Assembly (NCBI GenBank): GCA_949358305.1
Contig: OX442316.1
Coordinates: 16,554,001 to 16,618,000, forward strand
Length of the DNA stretch: 64,000 nucleotides
From: Strigamia acuminata
Taxonomy: Eukaryota; Arthropoda; Chilopoda; Geophilomorpha; Linotaeniidae
Direction: 5' to 3'
The translations under genes were made by a program, and so were the position numbers. Each line of letters begins with the position of its first letter. Position 1 is the stretch's first letter. This document shows positions 34,028 through 45,638 of the stretch, piece by piece. The notes beneath the pieces were generated by a model that searched no databases, was not told the DNA's origin, and saw only the letters and a program-made list of their open reading frames with translations.

Positions 34028-35824
34028 ATGGAGATGAAGTCTCACAGCACGCTGGTTTTGGCCGTGTCTCAAATGCTTGGCATTTTAATCGCGGCCATTT
34101 CGTGCGCGCTTCTTCCCGTATTTGTTACCTACCGCTATTTCTTGGGCCTGTACTTGCAACGAAAATACAAGAGCCCCGTCGAATTCCTACGCGGGATGGA
34201 TGCAGTATTCGGCTTGTACGACAAAAAAGTCTCTTTCAATTGCGAAGCTTACCACATTTTCCAAGGCACTTGCGACATCGAGAAACTACGGCGGAGAATC
34301 GACGAACGGTGGCTGCAACCGCGCAAACTCGACGGCCGATGGAAACATTCGATTCCGCCAACGACTGAAGCGCGAACTCGGTCACCTTTTTTGGATCCTC
34401 CCGCACACGGAATTTCGGATCGAAGACCACGTCTTAGAGTACGACGGGCCGCCGTTGAGAAACGAGGAAGATATGAAAAAATTCGTTGCGCGCCAATACG
34501 AAAATTTACCGATTGAAAAAGGAATCCTCTGGCAAATATTATTCGTGCAATTACCCGACACGTTTTGCACCGACAAACCTCAAGCGCAGTACATGGTTTT
34601 TATCTCCACAAACCACATTATGACCGACGGGATTGGATCGGCCAGGATGTACAAACTGTTATTCGACGACGATGTTGAAGTTGTTTTTCCGTCGCATCTC
34701 GGCGGTGCGCAAGGAAGTTTGCTCGAAAGCCTGTCGTTCTGGCGGAATGTTTTACTCAGGGGAATCGCCGATTTCTTTTTTTGTCTATTTTTGCGTGAAA
34801 ATCACTTTTTGTTCGGCTCCGCGTTGACGGGGAATATGTTTGTCAGCTTTTCCGAGCCGTTGAACCTGAAGAAAGTGAAGGAAATCAAGAATTTTTATAA
34901 AACGTCGGTGAACGAAGTGTTGATATCGTGCGTAGTCGGCGCGAGCAGGAGACATTTCGTGGCGGAAGGACAAGCGATTCCGACCTCATTGAAGATTCAA
35001 GTTCCCCTGTCTTTTCTAGACGCAAAGAAGGAAGCGAAAGTAGAAAATAATGTGTCGACTGCGACTATCGTGGCAGCCATTAATGAAGCGACGGGCGTTG
35101 GACGTCTGTTGAAATTAAAAAGAGCGGTTGCCAAAATAAAAACATTGCCCGATACGTACCTGTTGTGTTCTTTCAGGAAGCGTTAAGATATGTTCAATCG
35201 AGCATTCTGGTGACTTGTGTGCCAATCAAGTTGCCGGAAAAAATGTTTGGAAATAAACCATTGAAGCCGGCCATGGGTTTTGCACCACCTGTTGGGCTCA
35301 TGGGATGTGGTAAGATTTTCATCCATTTTGTTTGTTTGTTTGTTTGTTTGTTTCAACTTGCTGTGCACGGTAGCGCCACCTCTTGAACGAATTAAACTAA
35401 AATGGATGCCAGGTTGCCCAGTTCAACTCTAAATCCGCTTGGTTTTCTGTTATAAAGTGGTTGATAATTTGTGAAACTGGAAGAATCGTATTCAGAATAA
35501 AATTCTCTATCTGCCCAAATATTTTTTTTGAATATTTTCAATGTGAAAAAGTTTATTAATTATTATTATTATTATTTTGCGATTTTTGGCACAGTGACAG
35601 CAGTGAAAAGGCGACCCAAAAAACCTATTTTACTTTGTTACTTTTTATATATACTATTTTTCTATCAAATTTTAGGGATCGCTATAGTAATGATATCGTC
35701 GGAGAATGTTATTACGACCACAGTTGTAGCAGATTCAAGTGTTCTGAAATCGCAGGAAAAGGTGGACAGATTTATTGAATATATTACGAAGGAAATTGAT
35801 GAATTACATCAAACAATTAAATGA
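34028..35824 (+). pseudogene. WSD-type O-acyltransferase copy B, frameshifted duplicate
   Basis: This is a close duplicate of copy A over the promoter, both exons (exon 2 from about 35677) and the intron. Two lesions break it. A 2-bp loss near 34341-34346, just after the DGRW codons, shifts the frame. A deletion of about 40 bp near 35157 removes the segment corresponding to FITYLMSNVLVNRF of copy A and leads to a stop. The NHIMTDG motif and the C-terminal codons remain readable in their own frames, so inactivation looks recent. Without RNA a partial product cannot be excluded. Confidence 0.85.
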
Positions 35825-35899
35825 GAATAATTAAACTCGAATATTTATTATGTTATGTGTGATTTATTCATTTTTATTTTGTATTTTTTTTTTTATATT

Positions 35900-35971
35900 T
35901 ATTTATTTATTTATTTAATCGCACTCCAAAGGAGTAAAAAGAAATGAGATACAAGTGTGATGAAAATTTTT
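35900..35971 (-). mobile_element. Retroposon 3' tail with (AAAT)n end
   Basis: On the minus strand a short unit (ATCACACTTGTATCTCATTT, ending GGAGTGCGATT) runs into an AAAT repeat, as at the 3' end of a LINE or SINE. The same unit recurs at 47386-47452. Copy A lacks it at the corresponding place, so it inserted after the duplication. Confidence 0.7.
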
Positions 35972-36537
35972 TTTTGAAACGGATTGGGAGGTTTTGTTGT
36001 ATCCACTGTTATAATCTTAGAAATTTAATACGAAGTAATATATTTATCTCATAATACTGAATCACTGTAAGGTTGGCTTCCCAACAATGCCCATTGTAAG
36101 TTGGGAAAAGTGGAAAAAGTAATCAAAATGAGATGAGAACTTAATATTTATTCAGTGTGAATTTCTGGGAAATTAGTGGGCCAATAAATGGGACCCGATG
36201 TTGAAGAGTTCAATTAAATTAAAACGAAAATTTATGCTGATTTAGTGATTTATAAAAAACTCAAGTGATAGTGCAAGTTTTATTACTACTCATAAAATGC
36301 AACAATAAGACCACAATGTCCACCGAATTCATTGGATTATGTTTCCTCGTATGGTTTTTTTTCTTTATAAAATTTGAGGAAATCCCAAAATTTCCTCTTT
36401 GTATCTAACAATAAAAAATAATACAAAATTGTGCTATTGATACGACATAAACACTTGACAACCACATTGCAATATTCTTTCCTTATGACGCGTTTAAGGT
36501 AATCAGAGGACATGACCTTTATAGGGACATTTTTTAG

Positions 36538-36617
36538 TATAAATATAGCTTGCTGTGTACACAGATTTATATCACAGCACAAGGAATTACTCTTCAAACA
36601 ACTACTAGTCTCCTTTG
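36538..36617 (+). promoter_or_regulatory. TATA box and 5' UTR exon for the peptide gene at 36767
   Basis: TATAAATA lies at 36538-36545. A likely start site is near 36568-36575. A GTAAGC donor follows at 36618, and the matching acceptor CAGTTTAG ends at 36757, ten bases before the start codon. Confidence 0.6.
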
Positions 36618-36766
36618 GTAAGCTATTTCAATATTTTAAATTTAAAAACATTAAGCGTCTTGTCACGATTCAAGCAGCTATTCTATAGAATTTTTTTCAA
36701 TCTATATCGTATTTTAAAATCATTTTACAGTCAACTGATTTTATTCCACTTCAGTTTAGGTTTATC

Positions 36767-37009
36767 ATGTCGAGATACACTTTAGTCGCTTTTATCGTTG
36801 CAATGCTTGTGGCCCAAACAAGTGCTGGAGACGTATCCAAACTGCAGGAACAATTTGGAGAGTTTGGGAAGCAATTGACAACCATGGCTTGTTCAGTTCC
36901 AGGAGCTAATGAGTTTCTAGCGTCTGTTCCCGAGACATTTTTTCAAACCCTCAATGTGACTCGGCCAGTGTGCGCAGATGCTAGCGGTTCAACCAAAAAT
37001 TTACAATAA
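36767..37009 (+). CDS. Predicted small secreted protein, 80 aa
   Basis: I do not recognise a family. The protein starts MSRYTLVAFIVAMLVAQTSA, a clear signal peptide with cleavage near residue 20-21. The mature part is about 60 residues with two Cys (MACSV and RPVCAD) and an N-glycosylation sequon NVT. The gene has a TATA box, a short 5' UTR exon, one intron before the ATG and a polyadenylation signal AATAAA near 37058. That full set of signals makes it a real gene rather than chance. A similarly built small gene converges on it from 38261. Confidence 0.6.
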   Translation: MSRYTLVAFIVAMLVAQTSAGDVSKLQEQFGEFGKQLTTMACSVPGANEFLASVPETFFQTLNVTRPVCADASGSTKNLQ

Positions 37010-38051
37010 TGAATTAATTCTAATGCAATTGTTTATTTTTCCTTACTAACAATGTAATTAATAAAAAGCAATAGACTTATGGTTAACATAAAAACATGGC
37101 TCGTAATTATTGTGTAATAGCAGTAAATTATCAGAAACATGACTCAAAAGAGTACTGGATAAACTCTTTGTTAGCGCAAAAGTTGACTTCAGTAACCTTA
37201 GTACAAAGGTCTGAACTCGGATGTACGCATTGTTGTGAAAAGTAAATTCCAAACAATAGAAAGAAGATTGATGCTGTGATGTACACCCCGACCGAGCGAT
37301 ATGGGTGTGTCACGAGAAACTCTTCTGCATACTCAAGAAATAAGAGTTTCTTAAAACATTAATAAAGATTTAATTATAAAGAATAAACAATAATATTTAC
37401 AATAACCTTAAGATAAATAATAACTTAATGTAGCGTCAATCGGTCACGTAATAGTTACTGTTTTTGATGCTCTGTTGTTGAGGATCCTTTCCTAGTGCAA
37501 ATGCTTCATGGTGATTTTCAGTCCTTCACATCTTAGGGACATTTCACAACACTTAGCACAACACTTGGCCCAGGGCTCAGCACCCTGATGCCTGATCCTG
37601 CACTCACAACCTTCAGCATACGACTGTTCTCAACAGTAACTGTTTTCCGTCACTTTGTCATCTGACCGTTCTCGTTCCTTAGTCACCTTCATTATTCATT
37701 GTTCATGATTTACAAGTTAGTTGGTTAAAGGGGGTCCGATCAATTCCTTGAATCCCGTTCCCTCCAAGCCTTCCCTGAAGATTATTTGGTTTTTTGTTAT
37801 TTTGTTTTATCATTTCATCAACATAGGCGTTAACAACACATATGGATCTTAAATAATTTTGAAATTCATTGCAGAAGAAATAATAAGGTCCGAAAACGAG
37901 TTCGACTAAATATTTTATTTCAATATTAACTGTTAAATTAAAAAGAATTGTTTGAAATTTTATTCGATTTTTTTTTAGGTGAGAAAAAAAAAATTCAAAT
38001 TGCTGTGTGAATTAGTTCATTGCTTTTTATTCCTGTTACAAACGAAGAGAA
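37010..38051. other. Intergenic region between the two peptide genes
   Basis: I saw no coding exon or repeat family that could be supported. Short frames only. Confidence 0.5.
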
Positions 38052-38261
38052 TCAATTTTTTTCTTTTAGGAACAGGAGGGTAACGTTTTCTATTTCTTTC
38101 ATAACCAACATAAGGCCTGAATCTAGCGGTACGTCAATAGGAACGAGCGGCTGAAGCAAGGACGAAATTACATCAGCTAAAAGACCGTCTGCAGTCGATG
38201 CGCAGTAGACAAGCATGCACAAAGACATAAAGATCCATCGAGTGGCATAAATTCTCTTCAT
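38052..38261 (-). CDS. Predicted small secreted protein, 69 aa
   Basis: Unrecognised family. The N-terminus MKRIYATRWIFMSLCMLVYC is followed by ASTADG, a plausible signal peptide and cleavage site. The mature part is hydrophobic and amphipathic (LLADVISSLLQPLVPIDVPL), with an NVT sequon and no further Cys. An acceptor CATTTTAG ends one base before the ATG, and a candidate donor GTACGT lies at 38362-38363. This is the same layout (5' UTR intron right before the start) as the peptide gene at 36767, but I see no sequence similarity between the two. Confidence 0.5.
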   Translation of the reverse strand: MKRIYATRWIFMSLCMLVYCASTADGLLADVISSLLQPLVPIDVPLDSGLMLVMKEIENVTLLFLKEKN

Positions 38262-38894
38262 TCTAAAATGATTATAAAATAAAATAAGTTAAAGTTAATG
38301 GCGGCTTTGTTTATTTCGTTGCAAAAATGCTATTGATACTTTTAAAAAGATTCAAATACGTACTCGGTTTGGCTCTGAATTTCACTGGAAGACCTCGGTG
38401 TGCCCGTCTGCAATTGGAATGAAAGATGCTGGCTTCACCACTATACTATTTTAAAGCATTGGATTACACCCACTCGCCGCTCTGTTGACATAAACAAGTT
38501 AATCGATGTCTGGTTCAACAACGAAGATTTTACGGTTTGCTGCAGCATTGCCATTGGAGTTTTTAACCACGAAAAGATCTTTTATGTATTTTCCAGCTGG
38601 CTGTGAATCTTGTTTTGCAGATAACTTCAAAACCAACAGAAACAATCCAAAAATAATCACATATCTTTAAAAAGATAGTCTAGAAACTAAGTGTTTCGTC
38701 GCACTTGATGAGAAAACAAATCAATAATCACAGCAAACACAGATGACAACAAAACCTCACCCACAACTTCCACAAGCTCATCTAAATAAGCAGACATTCC
38801 CCGGATGTAGTTCTACGTTGCGGCTCAGTAAACAACTGGTATTTTTTTTCTCTTTTTTTTTGCATTCAAAATCCATATATTTTCCCTCGAATCA

Positions 38895-39036
38895 GTAGCT
38901 GAATTCAAAAACTACAACATTTTGCGTTTTACTTTGAATTTAAACCAAAAATGACATCATTTCCTGTTTAAACCCATGTTAAAACTTAAAATACACTTAA
39001 ACTGAAATTGATATTTTTAATTTTGAATGCAGCTAC
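38895..39036. mobile_element. Palindromic MITE upstream of P450 copy 1
   Basis: The termini GTAGCTGAATTCAAAA and TTTTGAATGCAGCTAC are inverted and match the ends of the family at 33466-33610. Its right arm is repeated upstream of P450 copy 3 (about 47690-47765), showing that the P450 duplication carried part of it. Confidence 0.65.
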
Positions 39037-39332
39037 CGGTGTACAAATAAAAGAAAAATTTAATTGTGTCCACAAATTTATATATTGCACTAAAACCTGA
39101 CGCTCCTTTAGTGCACCCCACGCTCAATGAGATCATTTATTTTATTGATATCAGACATTAAGCAACATGTATTGCAACATGTATTGCAACATGTATTGTC
39201 CCAGCAACTGATTAATTTGTTCTTTACACTGATACAGTATATCAAACTCCCTCTCTGTGGTATCTGTACTTTATTTATCATTTTATTTTATATAACAAAA
39301 AAATACAGTTTATAGAAGTGAAAAGCATCATT

Positions 39333-42223
39333 ATGGATGTTATAACTTTGATATTAATTGCAATTTTAATAGTAGTTCTATCACTTATTGCACAAACCAA
39401 AAGAAATAAGGTAAAACATTGTGTGTTTTCCACTTTAAAATAATCTATTTTATCTTAATTTGTACATGCAACGCAGAATGAAATCCAAGTGAAGCCAATT
39501 CCCGGTTTAGGTCCATCAGAATCAAAGTAAGTGACGTTAACGTTTAAATGGGGGGACACATAACATAAAGCAAAATAAACATAGTTAAATGTTACCAAAC
39601 AATAGAACCCGTCTGTTTCGGTCACCAGTTGTACGTTCCTACTCCAGTCACTTTAGAAACCCCCTCCCCAAGTTCTAAATCATTTTTTGACGTAGAACTA
39701 CATATAAAGGACATTCCTCGCTACGAAAATTGAGGCGATGCCAGAAACAAAAACAATGAATCAAATAACAATAGAAGCACACAAAACCACAACAAGCAAC
39801 ACGTAGTTCTGTGCCCTATTGTAATTTTTTTTTATTCTATATAAGAAATGGCGCAATCATAATTGGAGAGTTCGGCACGTTTTTGCAAGACCTGCACAAA
39901 CGATTTGGTAAAATCGTGTCGTTTTACCAGAACGATGACTACGCAGTCAGCATTGCCGATCCCGAATTGCTGAAACCATTACGAAATTTGGAGGTTGTGT
40001 TTTGTAGGTTGGGTCAAAAATGACAACAAGTGTACATTTTGTTAAATATAATTTTATTTTATTCACAGCTGAAATCTTCAACCAATTTGAAATGGTGACT
40101 GGAAAAGAATTTTTTTTGCTGCAGGATTTGGAAGAAATAAGACGCAGGAGAAAATTGTACGACCATCATTTCATGTTAAAATCATGCAAATCGTACTCCG
40201 AATGTTTTGTCAAGGTAAATAACTCACTGGAGACCAAAAGAAAACTTATTTTATTGTTTTGCGGGTGAAGATTGCTGGACAGTACATCGAGAAGTGGAAA
40301 AAACTCAGCAAACATGACCAAATCCCATTAATGGAGACCACATTAGAAGCCACGTTGAAGGGGATCCTTCTGACTAGTTATGGAGACTATTTTAAGGACG
40401 AAAAACGTCTAAAACACTTCAAGAAATTACTCGTCAATGAAAGTCTATTTACTGTTTCAGCAAGAAATTTGAATAATATCATTTATACAAATTACAGATC
40501 AGTTTGTTGATGGAAAAAGAAATAAAACCCAACTCTACTGAAGAATTGCAGATGACTAAAAGTGAATATCAAAACACCAAATGCATTCAAATTCAAAGTT
40601 TGTTGCAAAGCTTCCAGCTCTTTTCCAGCCACTTCAAAAATGTTTATTATTAATTTTAACGAGGGGGTACCCAAAAATAACCGTAATTCTCTTCTGGTGG
40701 ACCCTTCTAATACAAGCTTCCCGTGCTAAGTGAGTGTTCTAGGAACCCATCTGCATCATCTACTGGTACACCGATACAGTTGTTAGGAAACAAAATTACA
40801 CTATCGCACATTGTTCATGTAAACCACTTTGACGTAGTCTTAAAAATAAACACTGAAGTTGAATGCAGCGTCTCACAAAACTCCAGTAGACTTTCTGGGA
40901 CCCATCCTATGTCATACTCAGACAGTATACATTGTATATTATTACTCTACAGATGCTGCAGAAGTCCGTGCCGTGGTGCAGCAGATTTTGACCGAAAGAG
41001 AACAGGACACCAATGATATTGATAGAAACTTGTTCATTGATGTCTTGTTAGAGGATTCTAATAATGTAGAAGATCAAATAGCAGACTCAGTAGGATTTAT
41101 CATGGCTGGTTATGACCCAACTGGCAGATGTAATATTAAATTAGTGCTATTTAAATGTATGTCTAACATTATTTTTCTTACATTTGTAGTGATTATGTGG
41201 ATTCTGTACGAATTAGCTTGTAATCAAGAACTTCAAGAAAGATTATACGAAGAGGTGGTATCAGTCTTGGGAGATAATCCTGTAGATTTAAAAACATTAT
41301 CCAAACTCAAGTTCAGTTTTTTATTTATTGCTAAAACCTTTTTATTTACTAAGTCAATGTTACTTTCAGCTATCTTAAGCAAATTGTGGACGAAATAATC
41401 CGTTACCGATTTAATACGATCTTTACTAGTCGAATTGTTCAGGAAGACTTGAAATTGGGCAATTATGTAATACCTGCAAATTCAAAACTATTCCTGCCTT
41501 TGGGAGTTCCTTTCAAAGACAACAAATACTACGCTAATCCTGAAAAGTAAAATTTGATAACACAAATAGAGACTTGAGTGCTTGTTTTGGTCACAAGGCC
41601 TATTTTTCTTCGATTGCAAAACTCACCCCGTTTATAGAGATGTCTGTATAGAAAAAATTGCATCTTAGAATCAAAGAAATACAGTAATATGTAATTTAAT
41701 TACTTACAGTGGTGGCCATAAGTTTAGAGCCACTAATAAGAATTTAAATGTTTTGTATTTTAAAAAAGGAAAAGCTGCAGTGTTTTTCTGATACAAAATA
41801 TGAATTTTAGCTTTAAATTTTGTTCAGAATGTATAAACAATTAATCTAATCATAAATAGTAATTAACAATAGTAATTGTTACTTGCTAAACCAATTTCAT
41901 GTTTGGTCACCAAATGAACGTCGAGTCTCTAATACAAATTATTTTGGTATTGAATAACAAAATGTTGTAGGTTTGATCCCGAGCACTTCTCACCGGAGAA
42001 CAGCAGACTCCGCAATCCCTATTCTTGGAAACCATTTGGATATGCGGGCAGAAGACAATGTCCCGGTCAAAGTTATGCCAGAACTAAAATCAGTATTTAT
42101 TTAACTGAATGGGTCCGCCACTTTCGTTTTCACTTGGTTCCAAATCAAAACGTAAAAATCATACATGGAATAATGTTGCGGCCAGAAGTGGACATTTTGG
42201 TTACATTAGAAGCCAGAAAATAA
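39333..42223 (+). CDS. CYP20: CYP20-family cytochrome P450, copy 1 (possible splice defect)
   Basis: Ten exons: 39333-39410, 39477-39526, 39846-40003, 40069-40214, 40271-40432 (or to 40438), 40498-40561, 40953-41129, 41190-41310, 41370-41546 and 41971-42223. The protein has an N-terminal anchor, a PIPGLGPSE hinge, I-helix MAGYDPTG, K-helix EIIR, FDPEHF and the heme loop FGYAGRRQCPG. Block order and spacing match CYP20A1, for example FLQDLHKRFGKIVSFY and NLFIDVLLED. The donor used in copies 4-6 after exon 5 (AAT followed by GTAGGT) has become AATGAAAG. The only in-phase replacement is a weak GTCAAT six bases earlier. If that is used the product is 461 aa; otherwise the gene is broken. Substrates of CYP20 are unknown. 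Confidence 0.75.
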
Positions 42224-42711
42224 TCGTGCAAAGGAGTCTTTATAAATTCATTACTATTATAAAACAACATTGTTTCATGTACCTAACACAGTAATATTGT
42301 TTCAATAAAAGTTGAAAATTTATGCATAACGTGTAATCTTAACCAATTGCAATATAGAAACAATACAGTAAACATAGCAACAATACACACAGTTGACAAC
42401 GACATTTTCACAACCAAAAATGAGGTCAAATGACTCCATCATGTAATTGTAACAATAGTTGTCCCCCCTCTATGAGAAAAAACATTGCAAAATAACATTA
42501 TAACATTGTTAATTTGTAGTTTTCTTATTGTGGGCAGAGCCAAACTGCAGTATGTCATTATTTTCCAACGGTCTATTTCAGTTGATATCGATTTCTTCCA
42601 GTTATTCCAAAGCCAGATAAATCAGCTTTTACTACAACAGTTACTGTTCAGCTTTCCCTGCATTAATTTTCTCATTGTTACACAATCTGATAACCAACTC
42701 TAATCAAGCCC

Positions 42712-45600
42712 CCATTGGCTGTTGCTGTCCCCTCACCCCACGGCATAAAAGGCAGAGTTTCCCGTCTAAAGTCAGAACTTACACAAACGACACCAAGAAA
42801 CACAGCAAATACCTCACTGTCAGGCCAACTTCAAATATAAATTAGCATTGATCGAGGACCGCTGAGTAAAGTGCAACTGTAACTCTCACAAATTTACGCG
42901 AGAGCTATCCCCTCGATAGCCCTTGTGAAATCACCCGAAATAATCGTCCCCAACAATTATTCCATCAAGCCAGCATCCGAGCGCTTTGGACGGAACCCTA
43001 GTTCTGAAACGAGGCCTCTGCGACGCTAAAACATACCTCCCTAGACAACAGGGACGGATAGAAGACTCTTTGAGCATTCCACCACGTCCGTAACGACGAA
43101 TCCGTGGCGAATTAACAACAACTCGAGAAGACAACATTGTTCCAGCGATCACGCGGAACTGAGGACGCCATCTGGAGAAATTCTTTGTTCAACTCAGCCA
43201 AGTCGACTCGAGAGAATTAACGTTCATTGTGTGACGGTACCAAAATACCGTAGGTTTGTTTTACAAGGAATAATAAATATTTTTATCTTTTAATTAAGGT
43301 TTAAGGATATGAATTATTTATAGTAATGATTATGTGAGTCCTAGGCATTATAAGTAAGCCACTGGCTCACGGCCATAAGTTTCTCTGCTAATTTTACGTC
43401 TCTTTTCACCAGTCGCCATCTTGGGTAATTCCACTGCACAGTGAAGCCAAAACTGAGCGACGTGTACTCTGCGCCCCATGGTGATGTTTGTAAACATCAG
43501 AGACAGCCTTGCAAGGTCAAGAGAGTTCTTGACCCCCTGAGGTTCGTTTCCCCTCCTTCGCCACTAATGAGGTATATGCTTTGTGGTATATTTCCCGCCT
43601 CATACTAATGAGGCAAAACTCTTGTTTGTATTGGTTATATTCCTCATTGGTGACATACCAATACTGACATACATACTGACATACATACTGTTGTTTATAT
43701 AAGCTCTGCACAGAGCTTCCTCAAATGATTTTGCTCATATTTTTTACTTATACATATTTTATTCTTGCATTTGGTTTGACTTTATATTGTGCGTCAAGAT
43801 TTGACGCACTATCACGCTTTAGTTGGTTGCCCTACGAGCAACATGGAATTCCTATATGGTACTCCGTATTAAATTACTGGGTGACCATGTAAAACCTCTT
43901 GTGGCTAAGACCCATGAGAGGTAGGTTGGCAATGGAGGTGAAAAGATAGGTTTTGTTGCTTCACCCCAACTTTGCCATCATGGCTTTGTTGGTGGATGTT
44001 CCCGCCAAATTCCCTTACGACCATTTCGACTGGACTCAATGACTCTTTATCACAGATGCCAGTAACTAGGTAAGCCATATTTGCATTACATTCTTAAATT
44101 ATTAGTAAGAAAGTCTTAGTGGGATTCCACTGTGACCTCAATGGCTCTTAAGTTAAGAGTGAGTTTGTCGATTGGCTCCTGTTATTTTTATGCAGTCAAT
44201 TGTTAGTAATCATTTCTCATACCACTTTCATTGAACTCCATATCACTTTGTTATGGACTTCCCTTACCTTTTATTTCTGGTTATTGTTGGCACAGTACTT
44301 CATTCCGAGCAATCGTTTTGTATCTCAATGTGTCAACAATCCGACTCTAAAAGAATGTTACATGCAGATACTTGGCACTGAGTAATCAGTGACCATCTCA
44401 ATGTGTGTAGCTGTTTCTTGCTTAGCTAGAGCAGTCGCTCAAACACTTGCAAACAGATAGCCAGGTCTTGACTTCAATGTCTGTTCTGCATTTCTCTCAG
44501 CCATTTTATTGGGTCTTTAAACCCACCACCCGATTAAATAAGAGTGTAAACTCTTATTTATCTCTTGACTTAATTAAACCTTAAGTTTTAGCCCGCATTG
44601 ACGTTCTTCAACGGCCATGTTACGTTTGTGACGACATCTTAATACAAATTGCAGCCGAACCTAATTGCAATCAAACAAGCATTGATTGAGCCGCCATTTA
44701 TTACCCTCTTTTAATTCCCCCTTTACACCCACGTGTAGCGTAATTAAAAGAGCGCTTACTCTTTCATTTTGTTCAAGTCCCCGTTAGCCTCCGGCCATGA
44801 ATTCTTCTTCTCTGCTCCACTTTTGTCAGCGTATATTCACATTAATATTTGTTTCTGTATTACCCCAATTATATTGGAGGCCATGTTATTAGCGCTTGTA
44901 TATTTTGTACATATATTTTGGATATGGTAATTAACTAATTAGATCTTAGAATAAATTAGTTTGTTTATAGTTACACCTTTGTGTTGGCTCAATATGTTAT
45001 GTTTGGATCACATCTATCTGTCAATTTATGTTGTCGCTTTTCATTTCACGAAGTCAGATGTTATTTATCAGTTTACATGGTTTTATTTTCTTTCTATACT
45101 CTGGCCATGTGTAAGTTTGGCCTAAATCCGAGCCTTTTCTCTGGTGTAGTAATACAAGAAAATAGATCCAAACGCCAGGATTGCAACCGATCTACTGAAA
45201 ATAGTAAGCGAACGTTCTAAGATTTCTGGAAGAAGCAAGCAATAAATTCTGAACTATTTTTCCTGGTGGCAGCACCGAGTGAGTTATGAGGCTCGGATTT
45301 AGGCCAAACTTACACATGGCCAGAGTATAGTCATAAAACTATTTGTGGTCACTTGCTCAGCGACCCCTTCACCCTCTTAAGTGACTCACGTCACTTAAAG
45401 GAACTTTTCCCGCCTTTACTCCAACTAGCGTTGCAGTGCAGCCTAGCCTTAACCCTTGAATATTCCTTCTTATTAATATATAATTTATTCATTTTCATTT
45501 ATTCCGTCACAATTGTATTTAAGGCATAACAGCCCTTTGAATAAACTATTGTTCATTTTATACTTTGAGTGTTTATTTGGGTCTTAATTTAACCGATCAC
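42712..45600. mobile_element. Foreign insert replacing the start of P450 copy 2
   Basis: Sequence up to about 42711 matches the DNA upstream of copy 4 (to about 51332). Homology resumes at about 45602 in intron 1. Between them the promoter and exon 1 are gone. The right part, 43238-45598, looks like a solo LTR: it begins TGTGACGGTACC and ends ACCGATCACA. Near its right end it has TATTTAA (about 45512) and AATAAA (about 45539). No clear target duplication was found. The left part (42712-43237) is GC-richer, with a CATAAAAGG box. Identity is uncertain. Confidence 0.45.
45097..45327. mobile_element. MITE with TACTCTGGCC termini, TA target duplication
   Basis: Arms of about 45 bp (TACTCTGGCCATGTGTAAGT and its inverse) surround an unrelated centre. 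TA flanks both ends (45095-45096 and 45328-45329). It lies inside the foreign insert, so it arrived later. Confidence 0.85.
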
Positions 45601-45638
45601 AGGTATTAATAACCCTTTTTTATGTAAATTAAACAAAG

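Noticed and set aside
37290-37760. Possible solo LTR or retroposon near GTGTCACGAG
   Set aside because: No paired termini, target duplication or repeated copy in the window.
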